A program made the position numbers and the translations under genes. From Hypsibius dujardini (taxonomy: Eukaryota > Tardigrada > Eutardigrada > Parachela > Hypsibiidae), in NCBI GenBank assembly GCA_001579985.1, contig LRSR01014241.1, forward strand, positions 1 through 40,174: 40,174 nucleotides of DNA. Direction: 5' to 3'. Position 1 is the stretch's first letter. Each line of letters opens with the position of its first letter. The notes under the pieces are model-generated. The model saw nothing but the letters and a program-made list of their open reading frames with translations, had not been told where the DNA came from and searched no databases. This document shows, one piece after another, positions 20,628-32,057 of this stretch.

Positions 20628-22585
20628 GACGAGTAGAATCCGGGGGAGAATAGTTTAGCCTCTCTAATTTCGCCCAGAAACGGCGACAAATATCATGGGT
20701 GGAAGATATACGACGATCAATTTTCCCGCGATAAAACGAATTGGGAAAATTTTTGCGGAATAGCACGAGAGAAGGTCGGTCAGGCGATCGAGTGGAAAAT
20801 CCTGCAGTGAACCGAGGAAAGGAAGAAAGCGATGGCAAAAAACATAACCATTAGATCATAAGTGGATATCATTTAGAGGAACACGTGAGATGCCATCCGT
20901 CCTTGTCTGTATGATGTAATTTGGCGCGGTCGCTAAAGGGGCAGTAAAAGGACGCGCGCTTGCATAGACGGATGGACGGACAGACGGATGGACAGGTTGC
21001 ACAATCAAGAGTGTCGGAAGATGATTTATAGCAGGAGGAAGAAAGGAGAAAGCTCCCTACACGGCACACACAAACACACCCGGATGGGCGGATACAATAA
21101 TGAGATAGTGTAAAGACCGGAGTGCGAGAGCGAGATTGAGTAGAGAGAGCTGAAAGGCTCGGCTTCCGCGTGGTGTGAGTGATTCATATGGATCGTTGAG
21201 TTTCGCCGGGGCGGCCCTTCCCGTTCAAATGTACGCGCCCCTCTCGGACCTTTTCCCATGTACAGAATGCATCCATTCTTTTGTTGTCTAGTCACTTTAA
21301 ACGTTTCTCGTCGCTCACCACATTCATCGCGTTGATGCGCGAGCACAGGGGGATTGATGGGATTATAGACAGGCAGCTAAGAAGCGTCGTGTACGTACAG
21401 TGTTAGACGAAGGGTCGCCCGGAGCGGGAAGGTCTTCCCTTTCCCCTCACCCAAGGCCCGGCGCCTCGATCTTCAGACCGCTTTGTATTATCACTGCAAA
21501 CACGTCGGAAATAACATCCGCTTGTTTAGACATTCCCCTCCGCATGCACTGGTGTGCGCTAAAGGGGGAATGTCAAACAGACAGTAGCGAGTGTTGGTCG
21601 GTGCTTCAATGTAAGAAACACGTATTAAATTGAAACACCGACCGACAGTACGAGACATGCATATAACAGTTCTTGGGGTACGGAGTAGAGATCCTGCTTT
21701 TAATATCACTCTGTGAAGGCTGGCAGGCGTGACACGGGCTGAGTTACAGTATAGCGTGGTGGGAGGAAAGTGCTTCATTAATCGGCTTTAATTGTTAGCT
21801 GTTACGTAATAGCTGAAACAGCGCGGAAACTGGCAGTAATCAAGGGCGAATTGAGCCCGAAGGCCGAAGAGTCCGGCCTTTGGGTAAAATGTGTCCCCTT
21901 CCTCATCCCCTTCTCACTTTTTGTCCCCTTCCCCATCCTCTTCCAACTTTTGGTCCACTATTGCTTTTACGAGAGCAAGAATTTTGTGCTAACTTTTTTT
22001 CACCCTCCTGTTCTTGCCTTTGAACTGGTTGGTTCACTCGACCGCGTTCAAGTTACTGGGTTTCTATACGCCCAACAAAGCGACTGAAAAGCTAGCAATT
22101 GGGAAGATGTGCTTTTTTTTAATGAACACACGTAGAAAACACACAATAAAAGTGACCGTATTAACGGAGAGAGTCTTGGTCAGCTCTCTCTCGTTGAAGT
22201 GTGTGCGTATCGACCGAAACCGCGATTCGACGGCGTTCCGTTGAGTCACCACGTAATACACCGCGTACAGACAATGAAATGCTTTAAACAAAAGTGGTCA
22301 GTGGGAGCTGAATGAAAGAGGGCACTTTATTTGCGCAAGCCGGATACCGGTCAGTTCGTGTTTGCACTCCAGCCAGCTCTCTGTCGCACTCGCGGAATAA
22401 GATCGTGTGATATACAGACCCGATGTCTGTATGCGAAGCATCTCTCATTTGAGTGGACTGAGAAACAATCAAACTGACGGGAAAGTAAACGCCATCCACT
22501 TTTACGCTATACCACTCCACAGAGCTTTGATTTCGTTGTCTTGAGATTTTTCCGCTGAAACTGTTCTCACAATTTTTTAATTGAG
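20628..22585. other. Intergenic region, peptide precursor to chitinase
   Basis: About 2 kb between divergently transcribed genes (precursor leftward, chitinase rightward), so it should hold both promoters. No protein-coding gene was recognised. It contains the hairpin at 21593-21646. No TATA box or factor site is claimed. Confidence 0.5.
21593..21646. ncRNA. miRNA-precursor-like hairpin (candidate)
   Basis: Two 22-nt arms pair around a 10-nt loop. The 5' arm 21593-21614 starts gttggtcggtgcttcaat and the 3' arm 21625-21646 ends tgaaacaccgaccgac. Only two of 22 positions are unpaired (C/A and G/A) and one pair is G-U. Outside the arms pairing stops. Size and geometry suit a Dicer product, but animal pri-miRNAs usually have a longer basal stem. 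Strand is undetermined. It could equally be a tiny foldback element. Confidence 0.35.
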
Positions 22586-23480
22586 ATGTTGTTCTCGCTG
22601 CTTCGTCTTTCGTCGATTGCTCTTTTGTCGGTCGAGTTAATAACAGCGTATAATGGTAAGGAATGGAAAGGTTAAATGTCAAGGCGAGCGGCACTTTAAA
22701 CTGAGGATGATTAAACATTTATCTGAACTTTATTGCTCCCTCGGCGCAGATCCGGTCTTCGAATTACCTCACCGAGGCTGTTACTACACAAATTGGTCCC
22801 AATACCGAAAGGGCAAAGCTCGCTTCACCGTGGAAGATATCGACCCGGCGCTCTGCACTTACATCGTGGTGGCCTTCGGGAAGATTGACAATAACAGTCT
22901 TACTACCCTGGAGTGGAACGATGAAGGTAATTAATTTCGCATGACAAAGCAATTTGCGGTAAATAGCAAGTCAAGTTGCGAATTAATCCACCTAAATAAT
23001 TAATTTTCTTTTGATATTAAAATTCTATTAGTGACGTTCCGGGAACTGGTCGGACTGAAAGACGAGCATCCTCGGTTGAAGATACTGCTCAGTGTTGGCG
23101 GCTGGACTCTGAGTCAGCAGCTGATTGCAGTGTCATCCACGGCAGAGAACCGGCGAACTTTTGCGATTTCGGCGGTCAGCAATTTGCGGTACTGGGAGCT
23201 CGATGGGCTGGATATCGACTGGGAGTACCCGGATGCCGCTATGAAGCATCAGTACTCGGAGCTCTTGCTGGTCAGACGATTGTCGAAATTCACCATGTCT
23301 GTCTGCCTATCTGTTAGTCTGTCTGTATGTCCGTCTGTCTGTTAGTCTGTTAGTCTGTATGTCCGTCTGTCTGTCTGTCTATTAGTCTGTCTGTCTGTCG
23401 GTTTGTCTGTCTGTCTGTCTGTCTGTCTGCCTGTCTTTTGGTCTCTTTGTTTGTCTGTTAGTCTGTCTGTCGGTTTGTCG

Positions 23481-23524
<44 letters not shown>

Positions 23525-24464
23525 ATCTGTCTTTCTGTTTGAATGTCTGCCTGTCTGTTTGTCTTTCGCTGTCTGTCTGTCTTATTAATGTACTTGACTA
23601 TGTATCATATGATAGGAGCTAAGAAGTGCCTTCGAAAAAGAGTCGCGACAAAGTGGACAAGCTCGTTTGGCGCTGGCGGCAGCCGTTCATTTTACGTCCG
23701 ACGGCGGATACGACGGCCGTGTGTTGAATCAGTTAAGCGTGTGTGGTGCTACAGATCCCGGGTGTTGACTTGGGGATCCTCTGCCTATTATGTCTAATGA
23801 TGTTTTCCTACCCTCTCAAGGACGCTAGACTTTGTCAACGTAATGACATACGATCTCCACGGCGCGTGGGTGAAAGACAAAGTGGGCCATCAGGCGCCGT
23901 TGTTTAAAGGGCCATTTGGAGCACACTCTAAGGAGTCCGTGGTAGAGACACCGCGATACTCAGTGGTCAATATAAGCTCGATGGCGTCCTAAAATCTTGT
24001 TTTTTTTCGCTTTATTTATAGAGTGCTGTTGCAAGAGCGTGGGAGCATCTTGGCGTTACGAAATCCAAATTGGTGATCGGCCTGCCGATGTACGGTCGTG
24101 GATGGCAGCTCACCGACTCCGGTCGTCACAAGTTGGGCTCGACTGCGAAGGGTCCCATCAATGCCAGCAACTTCACTGGCGAAGCGGGTGCCTGGCCGTA
24201 CTTTGAAATCTGCGAGCGATTAAGGGCAGATAACGCCACCTACGTGTACGATGAAAATATCCAGGCAGAATATGCGTTTACGGCCGACTTCTGGATAGGC
24301 TACGATGATCGTGCTACGATTCTAGCTAAGGTAAACAAACAAACAAACAAACAAACAAACAAACAGACAGGCAGACAGGCAGACAGACAGACAGATAGAC
24401 AAGCAGGCAGACAGACAGACAAACAGACAAACAGACAAGACAGACAGACAGACAGACAGACAGA

Positions 24465-24499
<35 letters not shown>

Positions 24500-25687
24500 T
24501 GCAGACAGACAGAAAGACAGACATGTAGAAAGACAAACAGACAGACAAACAAACAGACAGACAGAATTAAAACTCGGGGAACTGAAAAATCCTTGATTTG
24601 TTACCAGACCAAGTGGGCAAAAAGTTCCGGCTATGGTGGTGTCTACGTCTGGGATTTAGCCCAAGATGACTTTTTGGGCACTTGCGGACTGGGACCTTTT
24701 CCGCTTCTCGGGGCAGTACATGAAGTCCTTGTCGGGCCTAGACAGTGGAAACACGCCACTAGAACCTCGACTACTGCAAGTCCCCTGACGAGCCCCAGTA
24801 CCACTACCACGCCTTTTCCAACAATACCAACGACTCAAGCTACCACAAGCACAACAGTGACGACCACCTCACGATCTAGCAGTACTACCACCAGCACAAC
24901 AGGCGCAGCCATTACACGCAGAATACAACCGCTACGACAATCGAAGGTTCCAGCCACCCGGAACACCGCTCAGCCAAGGAGTACTGGCCAACTCACTAGC
25001 AAATCAATCCTCCCGAAACCATCCATTGGAAAGCAAGGTATCTACCGTATTCAGTGAGTTTAACAGCACGCTGAAATTTCGTTAAAATTATGTGTAAAAT
25101 TAGAACCGACAAAAAAAATTACCGGTACTCGTAAATTTACTAGTAGTTTCTTAGTTTTTTAATCTGAATAATTATTTTTGTGTTTTTTTGTGTGTTTTTC
25201 AGTAACTAAGCCTTCTAGGTTTTGTTTTACTCGAATTTAGACGACTAATTCTAGTTGCGAAAATCAGCGTAAAATCTTTCCGAAAAAAATACCTGACGGT
25301 AAAAGTTTTAGTTTTTATATAAATTAAATAAATTTGTTTAGTTTACATTGACTTAATTTAGTGTACTTCATCTCGAGATTCATATTACAGTATAACTCCT
25401 GCATTCGTCGGAGTACTTCGTACGATCTTCGCAGGTAATTTGAAGTTAATAGTAAAATGCATTGTTCGTTTTTCGTTCCAGTATGCGACAAAAGCTTCTG
25501 CTTGTGGACCGGGCCGGGATCCTTCGCGGTTGGTAAATGCGATGTCCGCTATTGCGACTGCGACGCTGGCAGTAATCCCTACGTCCGCGAATGCATCGGT
25601 GGCTTGGTCTATGACACGGTCAGCAAGTACTGCAACTGGCAGGAGAACGTCGAGGGCTGTACCAGATTTTCTTCCTCGCGCAACTAA
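22586..25687 (+). CDS. Secreted GH18 chitinase with Thr/Ser linker and C-terminal CBM14 (8 exons)
   Basis: Endochitinase that hydrolyses beta-1,4-GlcNAc in cuticle or peritrophic chitin. Exons: 22586-22655, 22750-22926, 23032-23270, 23616-23740, 23821-23965, 24022-24330, 24608-25037, 25482-25687; phases join to 566 aa. The signal peptide is MLFSLLRLSSIALLSVELIT. Conserved GH18 blocks appear in order: KILLSVGGW (about 100-107), DGLDIDWEYP with catalytic Glu147 (DxxDxDxE complete), MTYDLHGAW (about 212), GLPMYGRGW, and GGVYVWDLAQDDF. Residues about 400-498 are a Thr/Ser/Pro-rich linker, probably O-glycosylated. Residues 500-566 are a chitin-binding CBM14 domain with six cysteines. The exon 4 donor is the least certain border: three nearby GTs exist, and I chose the one giving VTLDFVNVMTYD. 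With an intact catalytic motif it should be an active enzyme, not a chitinase-like lectin. Two introns carry opposite tetranucleotide arrays. Confidence 0.94.
23297..23583. repeat. CTGT-type array in chitinase intron 3
   Basis: TGTC units with interspersed TTAG and GGTT variants. The array starts about 27 bp after the donor and ends about 32 bp before the acceptor of exon 4. Confidence 0.95.
24331..24565. repeat. AAAC then ACAG array in chitinase intron 6
   Basis: The array begins at the splice donor itself: gtaaacaaacaaacaaac, then GACA units to about 24565. It is complementary to the array in intron 3 of the same gene. Confidence 0.95.
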
Positions 25688-25769
25688 CGATCTTTGTTTA
25701 CTATCTTACGATTTAATTTTTTGTCACTCTTTTGATCCACTTGGATTGTGTTGTGTCCTTAACGAGTTC

Positions 25770-25775
25770 AATAAA
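25770..25775 (+). promoter_or_regulatory. Candidate chitinase polyadenylation signal AATAAA
   Basis: Canonical hexamer 83 bp after the chitinase stop. No nearer alternative was seen. Confidence 0.65.
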
Positions 25776-26381
25776 ATAATAGTGTACCAGAGAAACATTC
25801 ATAAGATTTAATGCATCACTACGCTACCACTAGTATACGAGTACTTCATTGCAAATAGAATCGTAACTCGCACCGTCCCAAGGAGATTTCCGTAAGATTT
25901 CAAGCATTACCGTATTGAGGATCCTGTTTAAACACTTCGTTTGCTGATTCCGTCTAACAAACACTCACCACAACAATAACTAGAAAAACAGATAACCACC
26001 CATGGTCAACGGCATTTGAAAACGGCAAACAGTTACCTAACTTAGCGATCTATAACTGTAAATGGTATTCGAACATGAAAATGCTTATTTGCACTTGCAA
26101 CAAATGGGGACCTGAGAAGATTTTTTGGATGATTCAAAGCGCCGGGTTGCCCTTAATAAATATGGACATCCAGCTGAGATTCGTAGTTACTTGAGACGTT
26201 CATCTCATATGAAATTAAATCAACTAACGAACACAAATATCATTAAGACAGCTTGATTTTTAAAATTTACATTATGTGGTGAAAAAAGGTGACTTTAGTG
26301 TGATAGGGGTGAAAAGGGGGTGACGATAGTGCAAGGGAATGTATAGTGGGAGACTGACTATACCTACTGTACCACCTAGTG

Positions 26382-26496
26382 GTACACACATGGCCAAAAT
26401 ACTGGGTCTTTGGCTCAAACTCGGGCCACCCAATTTCGCTTGCTCCCAGCTGAAGAATGGTTCGAACTCTGCCACCCAGTAATCTGGCCACGTGTG
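26382..26496. mobile_element. Foldback/MITE-like element, family C, short copy 1
   Basis: Starts gtacacacatggcc and ends ggccacgtgtg, with the inner core actgggt..gccacccagtaat inverted at the two ends. It shares most of its sequence with 38674-38788 and its ends with 31790-32057. It is preceded by the near-palindrome gtaccacctagtggtac. Non-coding. Confidence 0.7.
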
Positions 26497-26497
26497 A

Positions 26498-26780
26498 ATG
26501 AGGTAAGGGCACTGGAATGGGGCACTCTGGAATCAGATCTTCCACTTAAGTTTTGGTTATCACGAAGATCTTAAGCGACAGAGAATAATTGATAACTCGG
26601 TGGAACGCGTATTAGATATGAAAAAAGTTGTGGGAACGTGTTTAAAAACGAAATGATTGGACTGTTGGAAGAGGACCACTATTGAGGACGCTGACTATAC
26701 AGTGACCCATCTGTTTTCGATTCATTTGCGGTAGAGCGCCCCCTGGTGCCCGGTGGCCCATTCCAGTGCTCTTACCTCAT
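26498..26780. mobile_element. Inverted-repeat element, family D
   Basis: The left end atgaggtaagggcactggaa is matched inversely at the right end (ttccagtgctcttacctcat). The repeats extend about 28 bp with two or three mismatches. The element begins immediately after the family C copy ends and has no coding capacity. The 25776-26381 stretch before it shows no gene. Confidence 0.7.
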
Positions 26781-26799
26781 ACCCTTATTTTATATATAA

Positions 26800-27828
26800 A
26801 TAATGCATTATAATGCATTATATTGCATTTATCTATGCATTAAGTGTTCTTGCGTGCGTAGGGGAGAACTTCTCCCTGTTAGGGATGGCAATTAAACTAA
26901 ACCAAACTGAAAAACTGAATTAAAAATTAAACTAAAACTTTTTGTTACTGATTTCTCGGCTTCAGTTTTTTAAGTTGGCTAAAAAACTAAACTAAAAGTT
27001 TTACTTTACTAAAAAAAAATTGTATTTAATACATAATAATATTTTATTAACATAAAAAATAAATTAAACAAAAATTAAACTATTCATTCATATTTCAATT
27101 AAGGCTGAACTAAAAAGATATATTCTGGAAAGTCTCTCGACTGTGAATTAGTGTTGCTAAAATTTAAATAATGTGGATGAATTTAATTAAATTAATAAGC
27201 AAATTTAAATTCACATTGTCGCGCCTAGCTATATGATTGAGTAACTAATATCATTAGTGGTCCATTATGTCTTAATCGTCGTCTTCCATTAGCTACTTTC
27301 TTTGTTTTTCCATTTACCTTTGGCCACCTTCTTTCTCTCTTGTCTCTTGTCTTCTGTACTATATAATCTGTTGGTGTAGTGTAAGTTAGGCAGTACAACC
27401 AGTAATAACATCTTTTCCGATTGTGCTCGCTACAACATGCAAAGTTTATTTAAGTAAAGCAATTCTGTTATTTGAAATAAAAGCCATTTTTTCAAAATTT
27501 AAAGCAACATTTTCAGTGACAAATCCTAACATTTAAAATACATCTGTGATTCTAAATAAAAGGGTTCTTTTAAACATTTTATTTTTATTCTACGGTATTT
27601 TTTGTGGCTTTAAATAAAATGAAACTGCATTTCAAATTTTAGTTGAAATCAAAAACCCCTTTTTGGGTTATTTAAAATAAGTCACTTCAAATATCAAATA
27701 TCTTCAAAATATCTCTTAACAATACTGATCTGAGCCTCGGCAATTGAAAGCTTCCCAAAAGAGGCCACGCCCACGAGCAGCTCAGTTACCTAGAGTTATC
27801 ACTCCACTCGTCGTCGTAGCAAATAATT
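26800..27828. other. AT-rich intergenic DNA
   Basis: Very AT-rich, with a tgcattataatgcatta repeat at about 26802-26830 and reiterated aaactaaa/ttaaat units from 26890 to 27110. No coding signal was seen. Confidence 0.6.
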
Positions 27829-28166
27829 GGTACGAGGTAAAGGCTGTTAACCAGGCCGGTTTTTTTTCAACGTTTATTTCCCGGCGCTGCAGTGCCGCCA
27901 TGCCATAGCAGATGGCTTGAAAACATTCAGAAAAATTCTCTGACCCATTTTAGTTTGTTCCTAAGCCTTACAGTTCGAATTTGGGTCCAAAAAAATGAAA
28001 GGAAGAATCTCAATGGAGAAGTGTGCAAACAGTCCTGTAGAGGCGCCACTTTGGTTCTTATGCGCTGTCGTGTTTTTAAAAACGACTTATGCGCCACCTG
28101 CTGGCCTGCCGGCCTGGTTAAGTTACGATTCCTAAAACGGCCTGGTTAGTAGCCTTTACCTTGTAC
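27829..28166. mobile_element. MITE-like element with ~35-bp terminal inverted repeats, family E
   Basis: The left end gtacgaggtaaaggctgtta and the inverted right end (tagcctttaccttgtac) match over about 35 bp, continuing as accaggccgg and ggcctggtt. The interior (about 270 bp) has a short unrecognised open frame. Both ends carry GTAC, and the right-hand GTAC is also the left end of the next element. Confidence 0.75.
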
Positions 28167-28310
28167 GCATGTGAGAGAAACCTTGCGCTGACCGAATTAA
28201 GCCCTTTAACTCGGTGGTGTGTGGAAGAGCCATTGTGCAACAGCCGTCAATGCGGCGATCGAGTGTAATGGCTTAACTCGGTTAGCGCAAGGTTTTTGCC
28301 ACGTGCGCAC
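28163..28310. mobile_element. Foldback/MITE-like element, family B, copy 2
   Basis: The ends match the copy at 4435: gaaaccttgcgctgaccgaa at the left and gttagcgcaaggtttttgcc at the right, TIRs about 40 bp. It lies 30 bp upstream of the dehydrogenase ATG, so it may contribute promoter or 5' UTR sequence. Confidence 0.8.
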
Positions 28311-28339
28311 AATAGTCGTATGCGCTCTGAAATTGTAAC

Positions 28340-29711
28340 ATGCTGCGTCAGTTCTTGCTCTCGCGGTTTACGAGTCGAGTTTTGTTGTGCTTTTTCGATA
28401 GCATCTTTAACTTAACTCCACGGTGCTCACACGTTACACTTGCACGCGCACAAACTACTGCTGTTTTTCTGTCTCAAAAAAAAAACTGCACTATGGCCCA
28501 TCGCATGAAGCTCGCATACGGACTCATTCGGAAGTGCACAGATGGGCGAATGTTCACAGAAAAAGCCGTTTCATCCCTTTCGTCTACAAGCATCCACAGT
28601 CCGTCATTACTGTCGCCATCAAACACCGTTGTTTTACCCGTCAATGCCAACGATTTCGGCCGAAGAATGAGCTCAACCGACAGTGCTGATTACAAACCCG
28701 TCCTGGTATCTGTCCCGGAGGCCAAAGCCTTCATCAAGCGATGCATGGAGAAGGCAGGAGCCTCCGCCGAGCACTCCCAACAGATGGCGGACGTGTTGGT
28801 CATGGCGGACCACCGTGGTCACTATTCACACGGTCTGAATCGTCTCGGTTAGTCAATGCCTATGCTAGCTAATGTCTATGTCTATGTCTATGCCTATGCT
28901 AGCTAATATCTATGTCTATGCCTATGCCTATGTCTATGTCTATGTCTATGTCTATGTTAGTCAATGTCTATGTCTTTGTCTATGTTAGTCAATGTCTATG
29001 TACAATACACTACGTCGAATGCAATTGTCTGAATCCTGTAATCCTCTTTAATTGTCTGTCTAACAAATTACCGTTTGTGGTTTTTTTGTTCCCTGACAGA
29101 GATGTATGTGCGAGATATCAAGGCAGGCACGTGTAATGCGGCGGGCGAACCGGTTGTCGTCAAGGAAGCCGCTTCGACAGCCTTGGTGGATGGGCATAAC
29201 TTACTGGGTTAGTGATATTGGTCTGGGGGAAAAGTGGTCGATTTCTTGCAGCTCAGATGTGTTGAGTTTGTACTGGGGCGTACATACTTTTAGTGGTGGC
29301 ATTGGTGGAATACTGAAGTTGTGCGTGTATAATGTGTGCTTTTGATAGGTCCTGTAGTGGGAAAATTCGCCATGGACACGGCGATCAAGAAGGCGAAGGA
29401 AAGCGGCGTTGGTTGGGTCGCAGCCAAGGGTACGATCAGAGCTGTTCTAGCACTGATACCGGTGATATTTTTATCAGCAGATGAGGTCTCATAAAGTTTT
29501 TATCACCAAATATGATCGGTTTGATCCAATATCCAAAAAATTAGTTTAAATATCAGGAGAAAATGAAAATTGACTGCTAGCCCAGCACTGGGTACGATAA
29601 TTGAGTCAGTTACAATGTGCTGATAGATTGGTCTGATAATTGACGACTTTGCGCATGTCCACATACAATCAGGCAGACAGGCAGACAGACAAACAGAAAT
29701 CTAGGTATATG

Positions 29712-29755
<44 letters not shown>

Positions 29756-30684
29756 TTCAGACAGACATTCAGACAGACATTCAGACAGACAGGCAGACAG
29801 ACATTCAGACAGACAGACATTCAGACATTCAGACAGATAGATAGATAGATAGAGAGACAGACAGACAGACAGACAGACAAAAAGACAAACACACATACAG
29901 TCAGGAAGGCAGGCCGGCAGGCAAGCAGACAGACAGACAGATAGATAGACAACAAACAACAGACTGGCAGCAGACTGGTAGAAAAACACACATACAGTCA
30001 GGCAGGCAGGCAGCCATGCATGTACATTAGACTTCTCAAAGTCTCACTCATTTGTAAGGTATGCAACTTTTCTCGTCGGGAAAGAAATAGTTTTCGGTTG
30101 CAGCATCAAATCATTATGGTATTGCGGGATATTATGGACTACTGGCTGTGGATCAGGGTCTTATCGGTATGTCCTTCACAAACACCAGTCCTCTTTGCGT
30201 TCCTACAAGGGGCAAAACGGTAAGAGAGAAGCGATGTAATATTAAGGCACAGGCAAGCAAGTGGCGCGCTTGTCTAACCCTTCAATCGCAAGTTTGCTGT
30301 GTTTAACGCCGGATGTTCTGCTGTTGTAGCTGGCACTGGGCAGCAATCCAATCTGTTTCGCAGCCCCTGGGCTGAATGGGGATTCATTCGTGCTGGACAT
30401 GGCAAGCACCACTGTAGCCATCGGGAAGATTGAGTTAGCCATGCGAAAAAAGCAGACCATTCCACCCGTCTGGGGCGTAGACTCTAGTGGGGAACCATCG
30501 ACGGACCCTGCCAAGGTTTACAATGGTGGTGGACTGTTACCCCTTGGAGGTACGGAAAGCCTGTATATTTTCCTGTCAGCATGCCTGTATGTGTGTCTCT
30601 CTATTTGTTGGTCAATCTGCTTGTCTGTCTTCCTACCTACCAACCTACCTATCTACCTGCCTGTCTGTCCACCTGCCTGTCTGC

Positions 30685-30725
<41 letters not shown>

Positions 30726-31760
30726 CACCTGTCCACCTGTCTGTCCACCTGTCTGTTTGTCTGTCTGTTTGTCTGTCTGTCTCTGCTTGTCTGTTTGTCT
30801 GCTTGTCTGTTTTTCTACGCGGTTGTCTACTGACCGTTTTTTTCTGCCCCGCCCCCAATTTCACCCATCACAGGCAGTGAAGACATGGGAGGCTACAAAG
30901 GCTATGGGCTGAATATGATGGTGGAAATCCTCTGCGGCATCTTGGCGGATGCTGCATTCGGTCCAAATGTCCGACCATGGAGCCATTCCGACAGAGAAGC
31001 AAATCTGGTACGTTTTCGCTGTACCAAATTTCCGAAAGTGTAAAACTGGAGTTAGTCATTCTTCGATTAGGGGCAAGGATTCATCGCTGTCGATCCCGGC
31101 AGATTCGGTGAGGACTTCGCGGAGCGGCTGCAGGGATTTATCGACTTAATGCGCCATCTACCACCGGTAGGTCATTCTCTTCACGAAATGCCGACGTGCC
31201 AATACGTTCGAATAACGCTTTTGTTCAAGGAGAGCCTTCCAATACTTCTGTATAGAAATTAACGTGAAATGCAGAAAGAAAATTTATCTGACAATTCGAA
31301 ATTTAAATTGAAAAGTATTGGAGCTCTTGTTTAATGCGCCTGAAATGTCGCTGTAAGTTTCTCAACGAGTACACTTTACACATGCAGAGTGATTTTTATT
31401 TAAATCCAGATATTAAGTTGTAATTTGTGAGCTCTTTTATGATTAAATTTTATTTGAGCTAAAAGATTTTATGCCCAAATAAAGTGTTTTGTACACAGGC
31501 CACCTCGTCTATACTTGTAGGGTTATTAAACGCAAATACTTTTCGATTTTGTAAATTGTAGTTGATTCTTATCTAACGTCGGTATATTTTTACAGGCTGA
31601 CCCATCCAAACCAGTACTGGTGGCCGGTGATCCTGAACGGATTCACATTGCAAAGTGCGAGAACCTCGGAGGCATTCCATACCATCCCAATCAGTTTGAG
31701 CATGCTATTGAACTGGCAAAGGGTCTTGATGTCCAGCCCATGAGAGCTGTTGGACAATAG
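28340..31760 (+). CDS. Type-2 malate/L-lactate dehydrogenase (Ldh2/YbiC family), 8 exons
   Basis: NAD(P)-dependent 2-hydroxyacid oxidoreductase of the Ldh_2 superfamily, unrelated to Rossmann-type LDH/MDH; the substrate (malate, lactate, sulfolactate or ureidoglycolate type) cannot be told from sequence. Exons: 28340-28847, 29100-29207, 29349-29429, 30104-30219, 30330-30549, 30874-31007, 31071-31166, 31596-31760; all phases fit, 475 aa. Family blocks: [15 protein letters not shown], then [95 protein letters not shown] and [10 protein letters not shown]. Bacterial members are about 330-360 aa; here about 115 extra N-terminal residues precede the domain. The first 40 are basic and hydrophobic, as for mitochondrial import. 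A second ATG at 28493 could give a shorter, cytosolic form. Confidence 0.93.
28859..29005. repeat. (TATGTC)n hexanucleotide array in dehydrogenase intron 1
   Basis: Degenerate tctatg units interrupted by gctagctaat and ttagtcaatg segments, filling the first part of intron 1. Confidence 0.9.
29671..30015. repeat. ACAG-type array in dehydrogenase intron 3
   Basis: GACA units with a higher-order gacattcagaca pattern (29753-29835), a GATA run, and two copies of acacacatacagtcaggcagg-type sequence near 29890 and 29988. Confidence 0.95.
30578..30832. repeat. CTGT-type array in dehydrogenase intron 5
   Basis: TGTC/TACC/CACC units on the sense strand, complementary in sense to the array in intron 3. 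Confidence 0.95.
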
Positions 31761-31789
31761 TTAGCGCACGTTTCAAGTCTTCATCGGGA

Positions 31790-32057
31790 ATACACACACA
31801 GCCAGAATTTTGGGTGGCAGACTTTAAGCCAAAAAGGGTGGTCCGAGTTCGAGCCGAATTAAGTTACCGCGCGCACTCACTCTTGATCACAGCTGACCAT
31901 GCAGCCTTTACTCAATTGATCGATTGATTGAGCTTGTTTATTTTGGGCGGAATTTAGAGCGGCTTGCTCAATTTAATTTATCCGCCAAGTGTGGCTCAAA
32001 CTCAGACCACCCTGATGGCTCGAACTCTGCCACCCAAAATTGTGGCCATGTGTGTAC
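31790..32057. mobile_element. Foldback/MITE-like element, family C, long copy
   Basis: TIRs of about 60 bp: the left end has gccagaattttgggtggcag, the right end the inverse (ctgccacccaaaattgtggc), each continued by a matching ggtggtc..gagtt..gagcc block. The ends read atacacaca and tgtgtgtac. About 130 bp of unique, non-coding interior. It starts only 30 bp after the dehydrogenase stop, so it probably lies in that gene's 3' UTR. Confidence 0.8.

Noticed and set aside
22284-22718. 144-codon minus-strand frame overlapping the chitinase first exon
   Set aside because: Antisense to the chitinase signal-peptide exon, without motif or splice evidence.
26440-26485. ggttcgaactctgcc inside family C elements resembles a tRNA T-arm
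   Set aside because: No acceptor, D or anticodon stems can be built around it; it is simply part of the inverted-repeat element and recurs in all copies.
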